This document shows positions 8,512-16,982 of a stretch of 64,000 bases of DNA, in pieces. The notes under the pieces are model-generated. The model was not told the DNA's origin, ran no database searches, and saw only the letters and a list, made by a program, of their open reading frames with translations. The first letter of the stretch is position 1, and every line of letters begins with the position of its first letter. A program made the position numbers and the translations under genes. The stretch is from Pseudomonas graminis (GTDB lineage: Bacteria > Pseudomonadota > Gammaproteobacteria > Pseudomonadales > Pseudomonadaceae): assembly GCF_013201545.1 (NCBI RefSeq), contig NZ_CP053746.1, positions 682,001-746,000 on the forward strand, written 5' to 3'.

Positions 8512-10334
8512 TTGAGCGTCTCCAGATTCGAAGTAAAGGCGCTGGCGCCCTTCTCTGCCGAGCTGAAGGCCATGCGCATGAAGCCGAACAGTTCGCGGCC
8601 GCTGCCCACGTTATGGGACAAGCGACCGATCGCCGGCTCTCTGGCGGCCAATTCTGCCGGTTCGACCAGAACTTGCAACGTTCCTTTCACGCCATCGACA
8701 CGAATGAGATCCCCATCACGCAGTAACGCCAGCGGTCCGCCGTCGGAGGCTTCCGGGCAAACGTGAATAGCCGCCGGGATTTTCCCGGAGGCGCCGGACA
8801 TGCGTCCGTCTGTAATGAGCGCCACTTTGAAGCCACGGTCCTGCAGCACGCCCAGAAACGGCGTCATCTTGTGCAGTTCCGGCATGCCGTTGGAGCGCGG
8901 CCCCTGGAAGCGCATGACCGCGACAAAATCGCATTCCAGCTCACCGGCCTTGAAGGCGTCGGCAAGGTCCTGCTGGTCTTCGAACACTTTGGCGGGGGCT
9001 TCGACGATCTGATGCTCCAGCGCAACGGCGGAGACTTTCATCACGCCACGGCCCAGGTTGCCTTCCATCACCCGCAGGCCGCCTTCGGCCGAAAACGGAC
9101 GCGCGATGGGGCGCAGGACGTTTTCGTCGAGGCTTTCGGTTGGGCCATCGCGCCACACCAGTGTGCCTTCTTCCAGGAACGGCTCTTGGGTGTAGCGACG
9201 CAGACCACGGCCCATCACCGTGTTGACGTCTTCATGCATCAGGCCCGCGTCGAGCAGTTCACGAATCAGGAACGACATGCCGCCGGCGGCCTGGAAGTGG
9301 TTGATGTCGGCCTTGCCGTTCGGGTAGACGTGGGACAGGGTCGGCACGACTTCCGACAGGTCGGCCATGTCCTGCCAGGTCAGCTGAATGCCAGCGCACT
9401 GGGCAATGGCCGGCATGTGCAGCGTGTGGTTGGTGGAACCGCCCGTCGCGTGCAGGGCAACAATCGAGTTGACCAGCGAACGTTCGTCCACAATCTCTCC
9501 GAGAGGGATGAAGTCGCCGCTTTGTTTGGTCAGACGCGTGACCTGGAACGCCGCCTCGCGTGTCAGGGCATCGCGCAGCGGTGTGTAAGGATTGACGAAA
9601 GAGGCACCCGGAAGATGCAGACCCATGACTTCCATGAGCAACTGGTTGGTGTTCGCCGTGCCGTAGAACGTGCAGGTCCCCGGGCCGTGATAGGACTTCA
9701 TCTCCGAGTCCAGCAGCTCTTCGCGGGTCGCCTTGCCTTCGGCGTAGCGCTGACGCACGTCGGCCTTCTCTTTGTTGGAGATGCCCGAGACCATCGGCCC
9801 GCCCGGTACAAAAATCGTCGGCAGATGACCGAAACGCAGCGAGCCCATCAGCAGGCCCGGAACAATCTTGTCGCAGATGCCCAGCATCAGCGCGCCGTCG
9901 AACATGTTGTGGGACAACGCCACCGCCGTTGCCATCGCAATGACTTCTCGGCTGGCGATACTCAATTCCATGCCCGGCTCACCCTGGGTGACGCCGTCGC
10001 ACATGGCGGGAACGCCACCGGCAAACTGCCCCACCGAGCCGATTTCACGCAGCGCTTTTTTGATCTGTTCGGGGAAGTGTTCGTACGGCTGGTGGGCCGA
10101 GAGCATGTCGTTGTAGGAAGAGACGATGGCGATGTTGGCCGCATTCATCATGCGCAGGCTGTTCTTGTCTTCGGGACCACATGCCGCGACGCCGTGGGCG
10201 AAGTTGGCACATTGCAGCTTGCCGCGCATCGGCCCGTCGCTCGCCGCACCCCGGATCAATTGCAGGTAGCGTTGACGGGTTTCACGGCTGCGAGCAATCA
10301 GCCGTTCGGTTACCTCAAGGACGCGGGGATGCAT
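8508..10334 (-). CDS. edd: 6-phosphogluconate dehydratase
   Basis: Entner-Doudoroff enzyme converting 6-phosphogluconate to KDPG; Fe-S IlvD/Edd family, 608 aa, full length. Recognisable segments are [19 protein letters not shown] (cluster Cys), [11 protein letters not shown], and the C-terminal [20 protein letters not shown]. First gene of edd-glk-gltR-gtrS. It diverges from gap, and its promoter region carries a TTGT-N7-ACAA HexR operator at 10469-10483, so KDPG-responsive derepression is expected. Confidence 0.97.
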   Translation of the reverse strand: MHPRVLEVTERLIARSRETRQRYLQLIRGAASDGPMRGKLQCANFAHGVAACGPEDKNSLRMMNAANIAIVSSYNDMLSAHQPYEHFPEQIKKALREIGSVGQFAGGVPAMCDGVTQGEPGMELSIASREVIAMATAVALSHNMFDGALMLGICDKIVPGLLMGSLRFGHLPTIFVPGGPMVSGISNKEKADVRQRYAEGKATREELLDSEMKSYHGPGTCTFYGTANTNQLLMEVMGLHLPGASFVNPYTPLRDALTREAAFQVTRLTKQSGDFIPLGEIVDERSLVNSIVALHATGGSTNHTLHMPAIAQCAGIQLTWQDMADLSEVVPTLSHVYPNGKADINHFQAAGGMSFLIRELLDAGLMHEDVNTVMGRGLRRYTQEPFLEEGTLVWRDGPTESLDENVLRPIARPFSAEGGLRVMEGNLGRGVMKVSAVALEHQIVEAPAKVFEDQQDLADAFKAGELECDFVAVMRFQGPRSNGMPELHKMTPFLGVLQDRGFKVALITDGRMSGASGKIPAAIHVCPEASDGGPLALLRDGDLIRVDGVKGTLQVLVEPAELAAREPAIGRLSHNVGSGRELFGFMRMAFSSAEKGASAFTSNLETLK

Positions 10335-10468
10335 GTCATGGACTCCAGGCTAGCGATGTGGTCACTCGTTCAGGCGCTTTCACCAGGCTGCGATCATTCC
10401 GGGCTCAGACGAGAGCGGCGGCAAGCGCTTGATTTTCAGCCAGTTGTGACGGCCAGACGGGTTTCTAT

Positions 10469-10483
10469 TTGTAGATAAAACAA
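10469..10483. promoter_or_regulatory. HexR operator (edd-proximal)
   Basis: TTGT-AGATAAA-ACAA matches the published Pseudomonas HexR core TTGT-N7/8-ACAA exactly. It sits 135 bp upstream of the edd ATG in the divergent edd/gap region. HexR is an RpiR-type repressor released by KDPG. Confidence 0.8.
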
Positions 10484-10530
10484 AATACTGCCACTAAAAG
10501 GGGTTGTTTTCTATTTTTATGAGAATAATC

Positions 10531-10545
10531 TTGTAATTCCAACAA
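10531..10545. promoter_or_regulatory. HexR operator (gap-proximal)
   Basis: TTGT-AATTCCA-ACAA, an exact TTGT-N7-ACAA match ending 21 bp before the gap ATG, so it probably overlaps the gap transcription start. It is the partner of the site at 10469-10483, with 47 bp between the two. Confidence 0.82.
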
Positions 10546-10566
10546 CAAATTCCTGAGGACGGGTGT

Positions 10567-11568
10567 ATGACTCTCCGCATCGCAATCAATGGCTTTGGCC
10601 GAATCGGCCGCAACGTCCTACGCGCACTTTATACCCAAGGCTACCGTCAGGACCTGCAAGTCGTCGCCATCAATGACTTGGGCGACAGCGAGATCAACGC
10701 CCACCTGCTTAAATTCGACACCGTCCACGGGCCATTCGACGGCACCGTCGAGCACGATCAGGAAAGTCTGACCGTCAATGGTGACCGAATTTCGGTCAGC
10801 GCCATTCGCAACCCGGCCGAGCTGCCGTGGAAATCCCTGAACATCGACGTGGTGTTCGAATGCACCGGTCTGTTCACCGACCGCACCAAGGCTGCTGCCC
10901 ACATCACTGCCGGCGCCAAAAAAGTGATTATCTCGGCTCCGGCCAAAGGCGCCGATGCGACGATCGTCTACGGCGTCAACCATGACGTGCTGCGCCAGTC
11001 CCATCAGGTCATTTCCAACGCCTCCTGCACCACCAACTGCCTGGCGCCGGTTGCCCAGGTGTTGAACCGTGAGTTGGGCATCGAGAGCGGTCTGATGACC
11101 ACCATCCACGCCTACACCAACGACCAGAACCTGATCGACGTCTACCACACTGATCCGTACCGCGCGCGTTCGGCTACCCAGTCGATGATTCCGAGCAAGA
11201 CGGGCGCTGCTGAAGCGGTCGGCCTGGTGCTGCCGGAACTGGCGGGCAAGCTGACCGGCATGGCCGTGCGTGTGCCGGTGATCAACGTGTCGTTGGTCGA
11301 CCTGACCATTCAGCTCAAGCGCGACGCGACGGCTGAAGAAGTCAACGCGATCATGAAAGAAGCGGCCCAGCATTCGAAAATCCTCGGCTACAACACCCTG
11401 CCGCTGGTTTCCCACGACTTCAATCACAACCCGCTGTCGTCCATCTTCGACGCGAACCACACCAAAGTCAGCGGTCGCCTGCTGAAGGTGCTGGCGTGGT
11501 ACGACAACGAATGGGGCTTCTCCAACCGCATGCTGGATAACTGCCTGGCGTTGATGAACGCCGAGTAA
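10567..11568 (+). CDS. gap: Type I glyceraldehyde-3-phosphate dehydrogenase
   Basis: NAD-dependent oxidation and phosphorylation of glyceraldehyde-3-phosphate, 333 aa. The N-terminal NGFGRIGRN binds [12 protein letters not shown] holds the catalytic Cys near residue 154, and the C-terminal [12 protein letters not shown] is typical. GAGGA precedes the ATG. It diverges from edd under its own HexR operator, the usual gap-1 arrangement, so it acts in lower Entner-Doudoroff flux and is induced with the sugar genes. Confidence 0.96.
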   Translation: MTLRIAINGFGRIGRNVLRALYTQGYRQDLQVVAINDLGDSEINAHLLKFDTVHGPFDGTVEHDQESLTVNGDRISVSAIRNPAELPWKSLNIDVVFECTGLFTDRTKAAAHITAGAKKVIISAPAKGADATIVYGVNHDVLRQSHQVISNASCTTNCLAPVAQVLNRELGIESGLMTTIHAYTNDQNLIDVYHTDPYRARSATQSMIPSKTGAAEAVGLVLPELAGKLTGMAVRVPVINVSLVDLTIQLKRDATAEEVNAIMKEAAQHSKILGYNTLPLVSHDFNHNPLSSIFDANHTKVSGRLLKVLAWYDNEWGFSNRMLDNCLALMNAE

Positions 11569-11590
11569 GTAAGCAACGGGATCCCCCCTA

Positions 11591-11680
11591 TGTAGGAGCG
11601 AGCTTGCTCGCGAAGAAGGAATCACGCCGCTGAAGAGTCAGCGGATTTACCAAGCTCTTCGCGATCAAACTCCCTCCTTC
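11591..11680. repeat. REP element pair (second member decayed) after gap
   Basis: TGTAGGAGCGAGCTTGCTCG continues CGAAGA, the Pseudomonas REP core with an internal palindrome. About 55 bases later CCAAGCTCTTCGCGATCAA and CTCCCTCC look like a diverged inverted partner. It lies just past the gap stop. Confidence 0.7.
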
Positions 11681-11734
11681 AGTAATGACTACCGTCCCCG
11701 GACAACGCCCTTACAATCTGTGCAAATCCCCGCC

Positions 11735-11769
11735 TTGACCTGACCTCTAGATGATAAGCATTATCATCT
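11735..11769 (+). promoter_or_regulatory. Promoter with Fur box for the ECF sigma gene
   Basis: AGATGATAA-GCA-TTATCATCT (11749-11769) is a perfect 9-bp-arm palindrome fitting the Fur consensus. TTGACC at 11735-11740 is placed as a -35, and the TTATCAT portion falls where a -10 would be, so Fur bound here would block RNA polymerase. It ends 24 bp before the sigma-factor start. Confidence 0.8.
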
Positions 11770-11793
11770 GCTGAATTCTGGTCGGGTGTCCCC

Positions 11794-12309
11794 GTGACTC
11801 AGTCGCACTTCAATGCTGTCTTTCTCGCCAGGCGAACCATGCTGTTGCGCACGCTTCAGCGCATGGTCCGCAGCCACACCACCGCCGAAGACCTGCTCCA
11901 GGAAACCTACCTGCGGGTGACCCGTGCGCTCGCCGAGCGGGCCATCGAACACCTCGAACCCTTCGTCTTCCAGACCGCGCGCAATCTGGCCCTGGATCAT
12001 CTGCGCGCCCGGCGCGTTCACGCGCGCACCATCATTGACGATGCGCCCCTCAGCGATATCCATAATGTCGTCGCCCCCGACACCTCACTGGAGGATGCCG
12101 CCCACGCCAACCGTCTGCTGGAAAGTCTTAGCGCGAGCCTGGAAACCCTGTCGCCGCGGCAGCAGAAAATCTTTACCCTCAGTCGACTTCACGGCGCGAG
12201 TTATCTGGAAATCGCCGAGCAACTGGGCGTGTCCACCAGCACCGTGCAAAAAGAATTGAAGCTGATCATGAGGGTTTGCCTGAGTGTGGCCGCGCGTCTG
12301 GATCACTGA
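11794..12309 (+). CDS. ECF sigma factor, FecI/iron-starvation type
   Basis: 171 aa. Sigma2 region with AEDLLQETYLRVTRA and FQTARNLALDHLRARRVH; sigma4 with SPRQQKIFTLSRLHGASYLEIAEQLGVSTSTVQKEL, typical of FecI-like factors. The start is GTG 11794 with a weak GGGTG ribosome site; no internal ATG would keep region 2 intact. Preceded by a Fur box, followed by an orphan anti-sigma fragment and a TonB heme receptor, so it probably drives that receptor under iron limitation. Resembles HxuI/HasI-type factors, but I do not assign a symbol. Confidence 0.9.
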   Translation: MTQSHFNAVFLARRTMLLRTLQRMVRSHTTAEDLLQETYLRVTRALAERAIEHLEPFVFQTARNLALDHLRARRVHARTIIDDAPLSDIHNVVAPDTSLEDAAHANRLLESLSASLETLSPRQQKIFTLSRLHGASYLEIAEQLGVSTSTVQKELKLIMRVCLSVAARLDH

Positions 12310-12389
12310 GCTTCGCCGGCAAGAATCGTCATCTGGTGCTACAGAGTGACGCTACACTGCCGGCCAAACCGTGGACCCGAGGACGCTGC

Positions 12390-12644
12390 TTGACGCACGC
12401 TCAATCACCCCGCCCCGCTAAAGCCAATGCAGCGCGCGCTGCCGAGACGATGGACCAGGCCCTGACCTGGCTGATCGAGCTGGAAATCGCCGATGTCGCA
12501 ACATACGCGCGCTTTCTGGAATGGCTCGACGCCGATCCCGCCCACCGCGAAGCGTTTGCCAGCGCCGAGGCCGTGTGGCACTCGCAAGCCGTGTTTGATG
12601 CAGCAGCGGCGCTGGCTACGCGGAAAAAACGTGACGCCGAATAA
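12390..12644 (+). CDS. Orphan DUF4880 (FecR N-terminal domain) anti-sigma fragment, TTG start
   Basis: About 84 aa. TTG 12390-12392 is preceded by GAGG seven bases away. The frame runs further upstream, but only over the end of the sigma gene. The sequence ALTWLIELE, FLEWLDADPAHREAFASAEAVW matches the cytosolic sigma-binding domain (DUF4880) at the N-terminus of FecR regulators. A normal FecR has about 320 aa with one TM segment and a periplasmic signalling part; here the stop comes right after the first domain. No remnant of the rest is evident in the 173 bp before the receptor gene. It could be a soluble anti- or pro-sigma factor or a decayed gene. Confidence 0.7.
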   Translation: MTHAQSPRPAKANAARAAETMDQALTWLIELEIADVATYARFLEWLDADPAHREAFASAEAVWHSQAVFDAAAALATRKKRDAE

Positions 12645-12755
12645 CGTGCTGGCATCACAGCCGCGCAATGCTCCCATGCATGACGACCTTGCACTGATCG
12701 AAATTATTTTTACGCGATAGCCGCGGCCCGTACGTCTAGTCATAGCCAATGCAAC

Positions 12756-12773
12756 TGATTCCTATTTGAATCA
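12756..12773. promoter_or_regulatory. Inverted repeat before the heme receptor (TGATTC-N6-GAATCA)
   Basis: Perfect 6-bp arms 45 bp upstream of the receptor ATG. It only loosely resembles a Fur box. It could be the ECF promoter's repressor site or chance; low weight. Confidence 0.3.
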
Positions 12774-12817
12774 TCTCGCAACAACTATGACGACCCGCAC
12801 GACAGGGAGCGCTATCC

Positions 12818-15175
12818 ATGCTGTCCAGTTTCAACCCCGCACCGCCCGCCTCGCCGACACCCACCCACCCCCTCGGGCCTTCGCTGCTGACGATCGCCGT
12901 TATCGCCGCAACTCTGCACAGCCCCGCCATTGCTGCCGCGGAACAGGGCAATGCGCTGGAAATCGAGCAGATTACGGTCAGTGCCACGCGTCACGCGCAG
13001 TCGGTGGAATCGGTGCCCGGTACAGTGACCGTGCAGGACCGCGCAACGCTGGATCGGCGCAACGTCAACAGCATCCGCGACCTGGTACGCGACGAGCCGG
13101 GCGTCTCCGTGGGCGGGGCCGGCCAGCGTGCGGGCACCAGCGGCTACAACATTCGCGGCATCGACGGCGACCGCATCCTGACGCAGGTAGATGGCGTCGA
13201 AGTGCCGGACAACTTCTTCCAGGGTCCTTTCGCCAACACCCATCGCAATTACGTAGATCCGGAGATCATCAAGCGCGTCGAGATCCTGCGCGGGCCTGCG
13301 TCGGCGCTGTATGGGAGCAGCGCCATCGGCGGCGCCGTGAGCTATTACACCCTCGACCCCGAGGACATCATCAAGCCGGGCAAGGACGTCGGCGCCCGCC
13401 TGAAAACAGGCTACAGCTCGGCGGACAACAGCTGGCTGAATTCATCCACGGTTGCCGGACGCGTGGGAGATGTCGACGGTTTGCTGCACGTCAGTCAACG
13501 CAACGGCCACGAGACCGAATCCTACGGTGAGCATGGCGGCACAGGGCTGTCCCGCAACGCGGCCAATCCGGAAGACGCACGCGCAACCAATGTGCTGGCC
13601 AAGCTGGGTTGGAACTACGGCAACAATGATCGTCTGGCGTTCACGTACGAGACGTACAAGGACGACACGCATACGAATCAGAAGAGTGTGGTGGGCGGGC
13701 CTTTCAATAACGGTCGTGGCTTCGGCTACTACGGTTCACGCGAAGGGAACGACGTTATCACCCGAGAGCGGTTTGGCCTGGAAAACAGCTTTGCGTTGGA
13801 CAGTGTGCTGGCCGACAACGCCAAGTGGAGCGTGAACTACCAGATTGCCAAGACGGATCAAAATACCTTTGAAAGGTATCTGCCCTCTGACCCCAGAAGC
13901 GGGGCGGTTTTGCGAGATGTCTGGCGCACCCGGGACACCCATTACAAGGAACGCCAGTGGATTCTCGACGCCCAGCTGGATAAAGCATTCGACATGGGCG
14001 ACACCCAGCACTTGCTGACGTACGGCACGACCCTCAAGCAACAGAAGGTGACAGGACTGCGGACAGGATCAGCCACCTGTGCGTCGGTCGTCGGAACCTG
14101 CCGCACCCTCGGCGCAGTCAGTGCCAGCGCGAACGACATCGTGGCACCCACCAACGACTTCCCGAACCCGACGATCACCACCTACGCGCTGTTCGCTCAG
14201 GATCAGATCAAGTGGGGCGACTGGACCTTCATGCCCGGCGCGCGCTACGACTACACCACGCTCGAACCAGACGCCACAGATTCATTCCTCAAAAGCGTCA
14301 ACCTGAAAAGCAAGAGCGGGTTCGACGACAGCACGAAAAAATGGCATCGCCTGTCACCCAAGCTGGGGCTGACCTATGCGTTCAACGACGCCTACACCTG
14401 GTACGGCCAATACGCCGAGGGTTTCCGCACGCCGAGCGCCAAAGCCTTGTATGGCCGCTTCGAAAACACCCGGGGCAATTACGTCGTCGAGCCCAATCCC
14501 GACCTGAAACCGGAGACCAGCAAGAGCTACGAAACCGGGCTGCGCGGTCACTTCGACGAGGGCACGTTTGATCTGGCGGTGTTCTACAACACGTATCGCG
14601 ACTTCATTAATGAGGACGCAGTGATTCCAGCCAACGCCACCACCACGACCTTCCAGTCCAACAACATCAAGCACGCCACGATCAAGGGCGTTGAGCTCAA
14701 GGGCCGGCTGAACCTGGACAGCTTCGGCGCACCCGAAGGCCTCTACACCCGAGGCTCGCTGGCCTATCTGTACGGCCGCAACAACGACAGCGGCCAGCCC
14801 CTCAATAGCATCAATCCGCTCACCGGCGTAGTCGGGCTGGGTTATGACCAGAACAACTACGGCGGCTTGCTGAACTGGACGCTGGTCAAGCGCAAGACGC
14901 GGGTCGACACCCGTAGCTACTACGCCCCCGACGGTGCCACCCGGTTCAAGACGCCGGGCTTCGGTCTCGTCGATTTGACGGGCTATTACAAAGTCACCAA
15001 CGACGTCACGGTCAGCGGTGGCCTGTACAACCTCGCGGACAAGAAATACTGGCTGTGGGACGACGTGCGCGGCTACGACAACGTCGGCGAAGCAGGCGCC
15101 ACTGCTCCCGCCAACCTCGACCGTTTGACCCAGCCCGGCCGCAATTTCGCCGTGAACGTGGTGTGGGATATCTGA
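12818..15175 (+). CDS. TonB-dependent heme/hemoglobin receptor, no signalling domain
   Basis: Outer-membrane receptor, 785 aa. A signal peptide of about 41 residues is followed directly by EIEQITVSATRH (TonB box region near 50-57), so there is no N-terminal STN/secretin signalling domain. The plug has RDEPGVSVGGAGQRAGTSGYNIRGIDGDR and RGPASALYGSSAIGGAVSY. The barrel carries FRTPSAKALYGRFEN and NPDLKPETSKSYETGLR, equivalent to the FRAP and NPNL boxes of the hemoglobin/heme receptor family. AGGGAGC precedes the ATG. The terminal residue is Ile instead of the usual aromatic. It lies 173 bp after the orphan anti-sigma gene and just before heme oxygenase. Confidence 0.9.
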   Translation: MLSSFNPAPPASPTPTHPLGPSLLTIAVIAATLHSPAIAAAEQGNALEIEQITVSATRHAQSVESVPGTVTVQDRATLDRRNVNSIRDLVRDEPGVSVGGAGQRAGTSGYNIRGIDGDRILTQVDGVEVPDNFFQGPFANTHRNYVDPEIIKRVEILRGPASALYGSSAIGGAVSYYTLDPEDIIKPGKDVGARLKTGYSSADNSWLNSSTVAGRVGDVDGLLHVSQRNGHETESYGEHGGTGLSRNAANPEDARATNVLAKLGWNYGNNDRLAFTYETYKDDTHTNQKSVVGGPFNNGRGFGYYGSREGNDVITRERFGLENSFALDSVLADNAKWSVNYQIAKTDQNTFERYLPSDPRSGAVLRDVWRTRDTHYKERQWILDAQLDKAFDMGDTQHLLTYGTTLKQQKVTGLRTGSATCASVVGTCRTLGAVSASANDIVAPTNDFPNPTITTYALFAQDQIKWGDWTFMPGARYDYTTLEPDATDSFLKSVNLKSKSGFDDSTKKWHRLSPKLGLTYAFNDAYTWYGQYAEGFRTPSAKALYGRFENTRGNYVVEPNPDLKPETSKSYETGLRGHFDEGTFDLAVFYNTYRDFINEDAVIPANATTTTFQSNNIKHATIKGVELKGRLNLDSFGAPEGLYTRGSLAYLYGRNNDSGQPLNSINPLTGVVGLGYDQNNYGGLLNWTLVKRKTRVDTRSYYAPDGATRFKTPGFGLVDLTGYYKVTNDVTVSGGLYNLADKKYWLWDDVRGYDNVGEAGATAPANLDRLTQPGRNFAVNVVWDI

Positions 15176-15264
15176 CCGATCCCCGTCGCAGGTGCGTGAT
15201 TCTTTACGCGCCTGCAACGCTCGTTCGTCTTGTTAACAAGCGCCTCATTTCCAAGGAAGACCCC

Positions 15265-15864
15265 ATGACCGACAACTCGATTCGTCGCTCGCAACGACTG
15301 AACCAGATCACCCATGCTCCCCATGAACAACTGGACGAGGCAGTGAAGGCCAACGCGCCGTTCGAAACACTGGCCAGCTACAGCCGATTCCTCAGTGCCC
15401 AATACCTTTTTCAGGAAGAGCTGAAAACGCTGTACACGCACCCACAGTTGATCGAGCTGATTGCCGACCTGCCGGACCGATGCCGCGCCGAACAGGCCAA
15501 AGCCGATCTGCTTGATCTTCAGGCTGCCATCCCTGATCCGGTCGCCGGCGCCGTCATTGGGCCCAGCCTTGCCGAGGCGCTGGGCTGGTTGTTCGTCTCG
15601 GAAGGCTCGAAGCTGGGCGCAGCGTTTTTGATCAAGCGCGCCGTGGCCTTGAACCTCAGCGAGACCTTCGGCGCCCGCCATCTGGGCGAACCGGCGGGCG
15701 GTCGCGCCGAAGGCTGGAAACGCTTTATCCGGATCATTGACGATCTGCCGTTCAACGCCGAACAGGAGCGTGAGATAGACCGTGGCGCAGTGGCGGCCTT
15801 CGAACGCTTCAACGTGCTGCTGCAACACGCCTATGCAACAGCGTCTGAAGCAGAACCCGCCTGA
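15265..15864 (+). CDS. hemO: Heme oxygenase, HemO/PigA type
   Basis: Cytoplasmic heme cleavage to biliverdin, CO and iron, 199 aa. AAGGA precedes ATG 15265. SQRLNQITHAPHEQLDEAV carries the proximal His (about residue 20). SLAEALGWLFVSEGSKLGAAFL is the distal helix with the Gly-rich kink, and FGARHLGEPAGGRAEGWK follows, very like P. aeruginosa PigA. It lies 89 bp after the receptor, so imported heme is degraded in the same operon. Biliverdin regiospecificity cannot be read from sequence. Confidence 0.92.
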   Translation: MTDNSIRRSQRLNQITHAPHEQLDEAVKANAPFETLASYSRFLSAQYLFQEELKTLYTHPQLIELIADLPDRCRAEQAKADLLDLQAAIPDPVAGAVIGPSLAEALGWLFVSEGSKLGAAFLIKRAVALNLSETFGARHLGEPAGGRAEGWKRFIRIIDDLPFNAEQEREIDRGAVAAFERFNVLLQHAYATASEAEPA

Positions 15865-15865
15865 C

Positions 15866-15886
15866 GCCGGGCCTTTTGCGCCCGGC
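15866..15886 (+). terminator. Hairpin after hemO (GCCGGGC-N7-GCCCGGC)
   Basis: Perfect 7-bp GC-rich arms two bases after the hemO stop, without a following T-run. It could slow 3' decay or separate hemO from the DUF454 gene. Confidence 0.45.
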
Positions 15887-15957
15887 ACTGATAAGCTGAG
15901 CGCCTTTGCGGGACGTGAAAATCCCGCAGCACCTGCTCACTCTGCATTACCGAGACC

Positions 15958-16362
15958 ATGACCCGTACTCCACCCGGCAGCAAACTGTCCCGCATCCTGT
16001 TTGGCATTCTCGCCTACGTGAGCCTGACCATCGGCATCATCGCGATTTTCATTCCCGGCCTGCCCACCACAGAGTTCATTCTGCTGGCGGCATGGGCGGC
16101 CACTCGAAGCTCGCCGCGTTTAAGCGCCTGGCTGGAAAACCACCGGCTGTTCGGACCGATGTTGCGCAACTGGCGAAACGGCAAGATGATTGCGCGCAGG
16201 GCCAAAATCAGCGCCACGGTCACCATGCTGATCTGCGCTGTCATGATGCTGGTGTTGCTGAAACACAATTGGTGGATCTATTTCGCGGTGGCCGGCATGG
16301 TGCTGGTCAATCTGTGGATCTGGTCACGGCCCGAGCCTTCGCGCCTTCAACGGGAAAAGTGA
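15958..16362 (+). CDS. DUF454 (YbaN family) inner-membrane protein
   Basis: 134 aa. LFGILAYVSLTIGIIAIFIPGLPTTEFILLAAWAA is the conserved YbaN/DUF454 core with the IPGLPTTEF signature. A second hydrophobic pair lies near residues 82-124, separated by a basic loop (RNWRNGKMIARRAK). No biochemical role is established for the family, although members are often near heme genes. Here it is 93 bp after hemO in the same direction, which suggests a role linked to heme uptake. Confidence 0.85.
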   Translation: MTRTPPGSKLSRILFGILAYVSLTIGIIAIFIPGLPTTEFILLAAWAATRSSPRLSAWLENHRLFGPMLRNWRNGKMIARRAKISATVTMLICAVMMLVLLKHNWWIYFAVAGMVLVNLWIWSRPEPSRLQREK

Positions 16363-16364
16363 GG

Positions 16365-16458
16365 TGTAGGACCGGCTTTAGCCGGGAAGAGGCCGGCTTG
16401 AACACCCTCTATTCTGAGGTGTGACGTCTGACGCTTTCCCGGCTGAAGCCGGTCCCAC
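16365..16458. repeat. REPIN: inverted pair of CCGGCTTNAGCCGG elements
   Basis: GTAGGACCGGCTTTAGCCGG at 16367 and its mirror CCCGGCTGAAGCCGGTCCCA ending near 16458 face each other about 45 bp apart. Each unit is itself palindromic. It is a different REP class from the GAGCGAGCTTGCTCGC type. Confidence 0.8.
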
Positions 16459-16546
16459 CAACGGCACTCGGCATATGAACCTGAACCCGAGGCGGTCCTA
16501 TGGGTCTGTCCCTTTAGGTCCATTCACCTTCCCAGGAGCCACCGCC

Positions 16547-16897
16547 ATGTTCGAGCCAGGTCATCTGCACATCGTCCACCCCGCTGTGCAACCACACGAC
16601 GTCGGCTACGACCTTCACATCCGCTACGAAGTCAGCCAGACCGACTCGGGGCCGGGCATGCAGTTCACCGTGGAAGGCGACGTCAGTGGCCAGCCGGTCA
16701 ATGAAACGTTCGAACTGCCCAAGGACAAGGCCTACAACTTCGCCAGCGAAGCGTCCCGCAGACTCGAAAAGCATGGCCTGCCAAAAACCACTGACCTGCA
16801 CGCGATGCACGGTGAATACGACCAGATGTTCGAAGACATCCGTCACAAGCTCGACATGAAATCCGGTGACCCGGTAACGCCGGAGCATCTGGAATAA
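16547..16897 (+). CDS. DUF5064 family protein (Pseudomonas-restricted)
   Basis: 116 aa with start MFEPGHLHIVHPA; AGGAG lies 8-9 bases before ATG 16547. The frame is open further upstream but runs through the REPIN, so the longer form is not believed. Hydrophilic, no signal or TM. It has the beta-rich N-half (YDLHIRYEVSQ, MQFTVEGDVSG) and helical C-half (ASEASRRLEKHGLP) of the family annotated DUF5064. Function unknown. It stands alone between a REPIN and gcsR. Confidence 0.75.
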   Translation: MFEPGHLHIVHPAVQPHDVGYDLHIRYEVSQTDSGPGMQFTVEGDVSGQPVNETFELPKDKAYNFASEASRRLEKHGLPKTTDLHAMHGEYDQMFEDIRHKLDMKSGDPVTPEHLE

Positions 16898-16982
16898 CCA
16901 GCGCGCTTTCAGGGTCTCGGGATGGCTTATGAGATTACTGGCATAATCGCCCCCCTCACTCCCGCGAACCCTTTCCTTCCCC

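Noticed and set aside
12700..12736. Possible ECF promoter (GAAATT ... CGTC) before the heme receptor
   Set aside because: Spacing between the elements is far from the 15-17 bases of FecI-type promoters, so I could not defend a core.
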